NCBI GenBank assembly: GCA_013138655.1
Contig: WTCI01000008.1
Location: 1-10,116, forward strand
From: Desulfuromonadaceae bacterium
GTDB taxonomy: Bacteria; Desulfobacterota; Desulfuromonadia; Desulfuromonadales; Geopsychrobacteraceae
Reading direction: 5' to 3'
DNA: 10,116 nucleotides
Position 1 is the stretch's first letter. Each line of letters starts with the position of its first letter. Below, one piece after another: positions 5,570-10,116 of the stretch. The notes below the pieces were generated by a model. That model ran no database searches, was not told the DNA's origin, and saw nothing but the letters and a program-made list of their open reading frames with translations. Made by a program: the position numbers and the translations under genes.

Positions 5570-5625
5570 TAGTTCCCATCCGGAAACTCCGGGTGGGAAC
5601 TGGTAGGTTTCCAAGTCGGGAACTA
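5570..5625. repeat. Palindromic intergenic element
   Basis: AGTTCCCATCCGG (5571-5583) and CCGGGTGGGAACT (5589-5601) make a 13-pair stem with one G-T pair and a five-base loop. A further GGGAACTA at 5618-5625 can pair with TAGTTCCC at 5570-5577 instead, giving two alternative folds. No T-run follows on either strand, so it is not a plain terminator. Palindromes with GTTCCC/GGGAAC ends are familiar to me as dispersed intergenic repeats in several bacterial groups. Part of its complement (GAGTTTCCGGAT) also occurs at about 3600. Confidence 0.6.
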
Positions 5626-5749
5626 ATTATTCAAGATACCCTTCAGTCTTATTCCTTACCGGTGAGGAAATTAAATCTTTGACAGACTATTTAAAATCCC
5701 CCTGATGCCCTAAAAACAATAGCTAACGCGTTCTGAAAAAGGAGTTCTT

Positions 5750-7084
5750 GTGACGATACAAGTCTATCGCTGCCCGATTTGCGGGCATCTTCACGAGGGA
5801 GTCCGCGATTTTCATTTTTGTCCAGTCTGTGGCACACCGGCTGAACATTTCCTACGGAACACACCGGCTGAGCTACCCGGGCACTGGGATTTGAAAAGCC
5901 GTATGATGATCAGCGCAATGGCCGAATCCGGTCATTATGCCCTGGAGGGAAAGGGCACCACGCGTCGTTTTCTCAACATGGACAATTTGCTCTTTCTGCC
6001 GGCCCAGGTGGCCCGCCAACCACTCTTGGATGAAGAACCGGTTGCTACCCAGGTGGTTCTGGGAAAAACTGCACGCCGGCCCATAATCATCGAGACACCG
6101 GTTTTAAATGCGGGTATGTCCTTCGGTGCTCTCAGCCGCGAAGCAAAAATGGCTCTGGCTAAAGCGTCTGCCATGGTCGGCTCAGTTGCCAACACTGGTG
6201 AAGGCGGCATGCTGAACGAAGAAAGAGAGTTGGCTGAAAAGATTACTTTGCAATACTCCACAGGACGGTTCGGCATATCGGATGAACGCCTGAAGCAGGC
6301 GGATATGGTTGAGATAAAAATTTCTCAAGGGGCAAAGCCCGGAATGGGCGGTAAGCTGCCGGGAGTCAAAGTGACAGCCGAAATCGCCCGTATTCGCCAA
6401 ATTCCAGTCGGACAGACCGCTGCATCGCCGGCACGCCACGTGGATATCAACTCTCCCCATGCATTGTCCGAACTCATTAACCACCTGCGGGAATTGACAG
6501 AGGGAAAACCCATATCCCTTAAAATTGTAGGTGGTCATCTGGATGCCGATCTCAAAGCCATCTTTTCCCAGACATACACTCCAGATGTACTGGTAATTGA
6601 CGGCGGTGAAGGGGGTACCGGCGCTGCACCGATTTTTACCAAGGATCACGTCGGGCTGCCGCTGGTATATTCCCTGCCGAGGGTGTCCGACTTTCTGAAA
6701 GAACAGAATTTAATCGATCGGGTCACTTTGATTGCCACCGGTGGCTTGCGCCACGCCAGTGATGTGGCCAAGGTATTGGCCCTTGGAGCAGACGCCGTCT
6801 ATCTGGGGGGGGCTTTAAAAATTGCTTTGGGTTGTCGATATATCCGTAAGTGTCATGAAGGCGTCTGCCCGTACGGAATTGCCACCCAGAATCCTCAATT
6901 GCGCAGCCGTCTTGATGTTGCGCAAGGTGCGGAGAAAATTGCCCGATTTATTCGTGCCACCACCGAAGAAATCAAAGCGATTTGTCGTATTTGCGGCAAA
7001 TCCCGTTTGTATGATCTGGATCGCAGCGATTTAGTCGCTCTTGATCCGGAACTATCTCGAATTACCGGCATAGAAATGGCTTAA
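5750..7084 (+). CDS. Rubredoxin-domain, FMN-binding glutamate synthase-like protein
   Basis: A 444-residue soluble oxidoreductase. Residues 5-36 form a rubredoxin-like iron site, CPICG and CPVCG (C8, C11, C24, C27). Residues 75-440 are the FMN-binding synthase domain of glutamate synthase: LNAGMSFGALSREAK (119-133), ISQGAKPGMGGKLPG (191-205), DGGEGGTGAAP (284-294), LIATGGLRHASDVAKVLALG (327-346). C362-X5-C368-X4-C373, within RKCHEGVCPYGIATQ, matches the 3Fe-4S motif of GltB. A further CRIC pair (C412, C415) is near the end. The glutaminase domain is absent, so ammonia from glutamine is not an expected substrate; a true glutamate synthase role is unproven. The start is GTG at 5750, with AAAAAGGAG five bases upstream. 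The next gene begins 12 bases after the stop, so they form an operon. Likely role: cytoplasmic flavin/iron-sulfur electron transfer enzyme. Confidence 0.9.
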   Translation: MTIQVYRCPICGHLHEGVRDFHFCPVCGTPAEHFLRNTPAELPGHWDLKSRMMISAMAESGHYALEGKGTTRRFLNMDNLLFLPAQVARQPLLDEEPVATQVVLGKTARRPIIIETPVLNAGMSFGALSREAKMALAKASAMVGSVANTGEGGMLNEERELAEKITLQYSTGRFGISDERLKQADMVEIKISQGAKPGMGGKLPGVKVTAEIARIRQIPVGQTAASPARHVDINSPHALSELINHLRELTEGKPISLKIVGGHLDADLKAIFSQTYTPDVLVIDGGEGGTGAAPIFTKDHVGLPLVYSLPRVSDFLKEQNLIDRVTLIATGGLRHASDVAKVLALGADAVYLGGALKIALGCRYIRKCHEGVCPYGIATQNPQLRSRLDVAQGAEKIARFIRATTEEIKAICRICGKSRLYDLDRSDLVALDPELSRITGIEMA

Positions 7085-7096
7085 GGGAGAAGATCA

Positions 7097-7966
7097 ATGC
7101 AGCCTGATGTGAATTCACTTTTAGCGCTTGTATACCTCATCTCCGGGGCAATTGCGGTGGCTATCATGCTCGAGCTCAAGGGCAAGCCAAAAGATCGGAT
7201 TAATGTCCGGGCCTTTGTTTTGACCCACCGCTTGTTGGGATATTTGTTTGCAGCAATATTTATCTTTATGCTGGTAAACATGGTTAAAAAAGTCGGCGCC
7301 TACCAGGATGAGGTTAGTACAAAAACCGTTATTCACATTGCCCTTGCCATTTCTATCGTGCCGCTATTGTCTTTGAAAATTGCTATTGTGCGCAAATACA
7401 GGGCGTTTACCAGTCACCTGTTAATTCTGGGTGCCGGTATTTTTACATTTTCAGCAGTGCTTGTAATGTTGACGGCCGGTTATTATTATCTTCACCGATC
7501 AGATGTTCGTTACACTTCCATAACGGCAGTGGATGAAAGCATTTTAGATGATGACATCGGCCGCCATTTTGTTTTCAAGCGGTGCGGCAAATGCCACGCC
7601 TACGAGCGGATATTTCGATCATTCAAAAGCGAAAAAGGATGGTCGCAAACAGTCAATCGTATGGCGCAAATCGACGCACCCAACATTCGTCCTTTTGAAA
7701 TCAAGCAGATTATTAATTTTCTGGTCAATCAGCAAGAGCGTCGAAAAAATGATCAGGCTGATCAGGTGGCGGAAGAGATCGGTAAAACCTTGCTCAAGCA
7801 GAAATGCACGCTGTGCCATGACTTGGAGCGGGTGACCCGTGCATCTAAAACAGAAACAGAATGGAGTGCCACAGTCGAGCGGATGATCACAAATATGGGA
7901 GATCCGGAATTTCTAAACCCCATTGATAAAAAGGCTCTTGTGAAATATTTATCAAAAACAGAGTGA
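7097..7966 (+). CDS. Membrane protein with two C-terminal c-type haem domains
   Basis: A 289-residue protein. Four hydrophobic helices lie at about 8-25, 43-62, 79-97 and 106-131. H44, H80 and H107 lie near helix ends and could ligate b-type haem; that is inference. Residues 150-289 are soluble and hold two tandem haem c domains: CGKCH (163-167) and CTLCH (237-241). Both have the same layout, CxxCH-x-x-ER, then WSxTVxRM at identical distance, with M189 and M263 as candidate sixth ligands. The haem domains must be periplasmic for cytochrome c maturation. The ATG has GGGAG about seven bases upstream and follows the rubredoxin/synthase-like gene by 12 bases. It probably carries electrons between that cytoplasmic enzyme or the quinone pool and periplasmic partners. 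I know no named family for the whole protein. Confidence 0.88.
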   Translation: MQPDVNSLLALVYLISGAIAVAIMLELKGKPKDRINVRAFVLTHRLLGYLFAAIFIFMLVNMVKKVGAYQDEVSTKTVIHIALAISIVPLLSLKIAIVRKYRAFTSHLLILGAGIFTFSAVLVMLTAGYYYLHRSDVRYTSITAVDESILDDDIGRHFVFKRCGKCHAYERIFRSFKSEKGWSQTVNRMAQIDAPNIRPFEIKQIINFLVNQQERRKNDQADQVAEEIGKTLLKQKCTLCHDLERVTRASKTETEWSATVERMITNMGDPEFLNPIDKKALVKYLSKTE

Positions 7967-8014
7967 ATTAAAGGATCTGCATGCAAGCATAATTGTCCTG
8001 TACTGACGGGTTCC

Positions 8015-9448
8015 TCACCCCCGCTTGACCTCAATGGCCAGGGTATTAATCTTTTTCCTCAGGGTATTGCGGTTAATCCCCAGGATTTCGGCAGTCCGCA
8101 CCTGATTACCGCGGGTCTGGTGGAGAATAATGTTGATCAGCGGCCTTTCTATTTGATGCAAAACCATCTCGTAAAGGTTATCCAATTCGTGAAGATCCAT
8201 CTTGGCAAGGGAGTTTTCCAGCTTTCGTGCCACCACAGTTTCGAGAGATTCATCCTGGTTTTTGTTACGATGACCGTCAAGTAGGCCGGGAAAATCTTCC
8301 GGCATCAGGATGTGGTTGGGGGAGAGCAGCGCAGCGCGCTTGATGACATTCTCCAGCTCGCGGACATTGCCTGGCCAGCTGTGCCTCTGCAAAAATTCGA
8401 TGGTGTCCTGACTGCATTCTGTGACACTGACCCCCAGGTCTTTCTGGGCCCGTTGGAGAAAAAACTCGACCAGTGCCGGGATATCGTCCTTGCGTTGTTG
8501 TAGCGATGGCAGGTTGATCGGCACAACGTTCAACCGATAATAGAGATCCTCGCGGAACCTTTTTGCTGCAATCAGCTTGGCAATATTTTGATTGGTTGCC
8601 GCGACGATCCGCACATCGACGTGCAGGATTTGGCTGCCGCCGGTGCGGGTAATCTCTTTCTCCTGCAAAACCCTGAGGAGTTTGGCCTGCAATTCCAGGG
8701 GCATGTCGCCGATCTCATCGAGAAACAGGGTGCCGCCGTTCGCTTGTTCGAACTTGCCGGCTTTGCGTTCGGTGGCTCCGGTAAAGGCTCCCCGTTCGTG
8801 GCCGAAGAGCTCACTCTCCAGCAGATCATGGGGAATGGCGGCACAGTTGATGGCAATGAAGGGCTTGGCGAAACGACCGCTATTGAAATGGATTGCCCGG
8901 GCAATCAGTTCCTTGCCGGTACCGCTTTCGCCCGTGATCATTACGGTCACATCGGAAGGGGCCACCCGGCCGAGAGTTTTATAGACTTCCTGCATCGGTT
9001 GACTGTTGCCGATAATCGAACGGCCGAAGCTGTACTGCCCCTGCAACTCCTCTTTAAGCTGGCTGATCTGATTGCTGACCTCGGCGGCCTTTTGGGCCTT
9101 GAGGATGATGGCATCGAGGGCGTCCAGATCGAAAGGTTTGGTCAGGTAATCGTAGGCGCCGTTTTTCATCGCCGCAACGGCATTTTCCATGGTCGACTCG
9201 GCAGTCATAATGACGACCAGCGTGGCCGGGTATTCTTCCCGGACCTGTTTTAACAGTTCGATCCCTTGCAGGCCGGGCATTTTGATGTCAAGGACGGCCA
9301 GATCATAGTGATTCTTCCGGAACAGGTTGAGCGCCTGCCTGCCATCCTCGGCGAGATCGACCGTGAAACCCTGCTTTTTCAGTGCCCTGGAAAGAACCCA
9401 GCGGATACTTTCTTCATCATCGGCAACAAGAATGCGTTCAATTGACAT
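8015..9448 (-). CDS. ntrC: NtrC-type sigma-54-dependent response regulator
   Basis: A 477-residue transcription activator. The receiver domain (1-120) has the acidic pair D10-D11, phosphoacceptor D54, T82 and K104. The AAA+ domain (about 145-385) has Walker A GESGTGKE (173-180), the sigma-54 contact loop GAFTGA (220-225), Walker B LFLDEI (241-246) and YYRLNVVP with the arginine finger. The C-terminal Fis-type helix-turn-helix is in TAEILGINRNTLRKKI (452-467). All catalytic residues are present, so it should be a full activator of RpoN promoters. The C-terminal linker and helix-turn-helix are closest to NtrC, and in Geobacter such proteins control nitrogen fixation genes; the target here is not shown. 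The start codon is two bases after the kinase stop codon. Its Shine-Dalgarno is weak, which suggests translational coupling. It converges on the dihaem gene with a 48-base gap. Confidence 0.93.
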   Translation of the reverse strand: MSIERILVADDEESIRWVLSRALKKQGFTVDLAEDGRQALNLFRKNHYDLAVLDIKMPGLQGIELLKQVREEYPATLVVIMTAESTMENAVAAMKNGAYDYLTKPFDLDALDAIILKAQKAAEVSNQISQLKEELQGQYSFGRSIIGNSQPMQEVYKTLGRVAPSDVTVMITGESGTGKELIARAIHFNSGRFAKPFIAINCAAIPHDLLESELFGHERGAFTGATERKAGKFEQANGGTLFLDEIGDMPLELQAKLLRVLQEKEITRTGGSQILHVDVRIVAATNQNIAKLIAAKRFREDLYYRLNVVPINLPSLQQRKDDIPALVEFFLQRAQKDLGVSVTECSQDTIEFLQRHSWPGNVRELENVIKRAALLSPNHILMPEDFPGLLDGHRNKNQDESLETVVARKLENSLAKMDLHELDNLYEMVLHQIERPLINIILHQTRGNQVRTAEILGINRNTLRKKINTLAIEVKRG

Positions 9449-9450
9449 CT

Positions 9451-10116
9451 TTATTTTTTCCCTTTGATTGCTGTTTTTTGACGACCATTGCGGTGCAACG
9501 GTAGGGAGACCTTAACAGACGTCCCCCCTTGTGGGCGATTGCTGATATTCAGAAAACCGCCGAAGTCAGCAATTATCCTTTGGCAGATCGCCAATCCCAG
9601 CCCACTACCACCAGTCTTGGTGGTGTAAAAAGGCATGAAAATATGTTCCAGCTGTTTTTGCGGGATACCGGGGCCTTCATCTTTGATCGTGACCAGAACC
9701 ATCTGGGTCGATCGGGCCCCGGGAATGCTCATGTGGTACTCGCTATCGATGCGGCTTTCAATGGCGATTTCACCGTTCTTCGGTGAGGCTTCCCCGGCAT
9801 TTTTAATCAGGTTCAAAAATAATTGCACCAGGAGATCCCGATCACTGTAGATATCCGGAATGCTTGGATCCAGCCTTAATGCGAAACGGATGGAACGATC
9901 CGCAAACACCTGTTTCTGCAGCATGACGATTTCATCGAGGATCTGGCTGATATTTGCTTTTCCGGGACGGGCTTTTCGTGGTCGTGACAGATTGAGTAGC
10001 TCCTCGATGATCCGATTGACCCGCTCGGTTTCCCTGATCATCAGCCCGGTATACTCTTGTAGCTCACGATTCCCTTCCAGCTCCATCTGCAGAAGCTGGG
10101 CCGCGCCTTTGATCCC
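9451..10116 (-). CDS. Histidine kinase, NtrB-like (partial, N-terminus beyond window)
   Basis: The last 221 residues of a sensor kinase. The frame is open to the right edge, where it begins GIKGAAQLLQ. This is the segment just after the phosphorylated His in NtrB-type kinases, so the His itself is a few codons outside the window. The internal ATG at 10086 is not the start. Visible parts: the dimerisation helix (LMIRETERVNRIIEELLNL), the N box with LFLNLIKNAGEA, the G1 box DEGPGIP, and the G2 box GGSGLGLAICQRI. These make a complete ATP-binding domain. It should phosphorylate the regulator encoded two bases downstream. The sensor domain, and hence the stimulus, cannot be seen. Confidence 0.92.
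   Translation of the reverse strand, partial: GIKGAAQLLQMELEGNRELQEYTGLMIRETERVNRIIEELLNLSRPRKARPGKANISQILDEIVMLQKQVFADRSIRFALRLDPSIPDIYSDRDLLVQLFLNLIKNAGEASPKNGEIAIESRIDSEYHMSIPGARSTQMVLVTIKDEGPGIPQKQLEHIFMPFYTTKTGGSGLGLAICQRIIADFGGFLNISNRPQGGTSVKVSLPLHRNGRQKTAIKGKK

Noticed and set aside
5679..5707. TTGACA at 5679-5684 as promoter of the synthase-like gene
   Set aside because: The -35 box is perfect, but 16 to 18 bases downstream there is no acceptable -10 hexamer. I saw no sigma-54 type GG-N10-GC element either.
8588..9253. 221-codon plus-strand frame opposite the response regulator
   Set aside because: It is antisense to a complete, strongly conserved NtrC-type gene and its translation resembles no family; open antisense frames are common in such genes.

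Overview
The window reads as chromosomal DNA of a Gram-negative anaerobe, most likely from the Desulfuromonadota (Geobacter/Desulfuromonas-type deltaproteobacteria). That is an inference from a DnaB helicase with a small Cys/His insert that I associate with this group, an NtrB/NtrC-type sigma-54 two-component pair, and several c-type cytochromes. No rRNA gene and no integrase or transposase gene is present.

Layout. (1) 1-1623, plus strand: the last codons of an unidentified gene, a terminator, then a complete dnaB. (2) 1624-5062: a visibly AT-rich accessory segment whose genes all lie on the minus strand. It holds a two-gene set: a membrane-anchored coiled-coil protein (3355-2834), then a membrane-anchored protein ending in an intein-like Hint domain (2770-1895). 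It also holds a VanZ-like membrane protein (4267-3740) and a degenerate tRNA-Val(CAC) with its own terminator. The segment is bracketed by two diverged direct copies of a 113-bp sequence, 1619-1731 and 4825-5022; the right copy carries 85 extra bases. (3) 5063-7966, plus strand: a redox module. It has a periplasmic cytochrome P460-family protein, a cytoplasmic rubredoxin/FMN/iron-sulfur protein related to the synthase domain of glutamate synthase, and a membrane protein with four predicted helices and two tandem c-type haem domains. (4) 8015-10116, minus strand: an NtrC-type response regulator and its histidine kinase. The kinase gene runs off the right edge.

How the parts may work together. 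The rubredoxin/glutamate-synthase-like gene and the dihaem membrane gene are 12 bases apart and are surely one operon. Their cofactors suggest electron flow from a cytoplasmic flavin/iron-sulfur enzyme through the membrane to periplasmic haems; the P460 protein just upstream could be a periplasmic partner. That route is inference. The kinase and regulator are separated by two bases and converge on the redox module, so control of that module is not shown by the sequence.

The most unusual part is the Hint protein. It has every residue expected of a self-processing intein-like domain, but only six residues follow the splice-junction Cys and no toxin domain is present. The upstream coiled-coil protein has a similar membrane-anchor pattern. 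Both sit in a segment that looks inserted next to dnaB.
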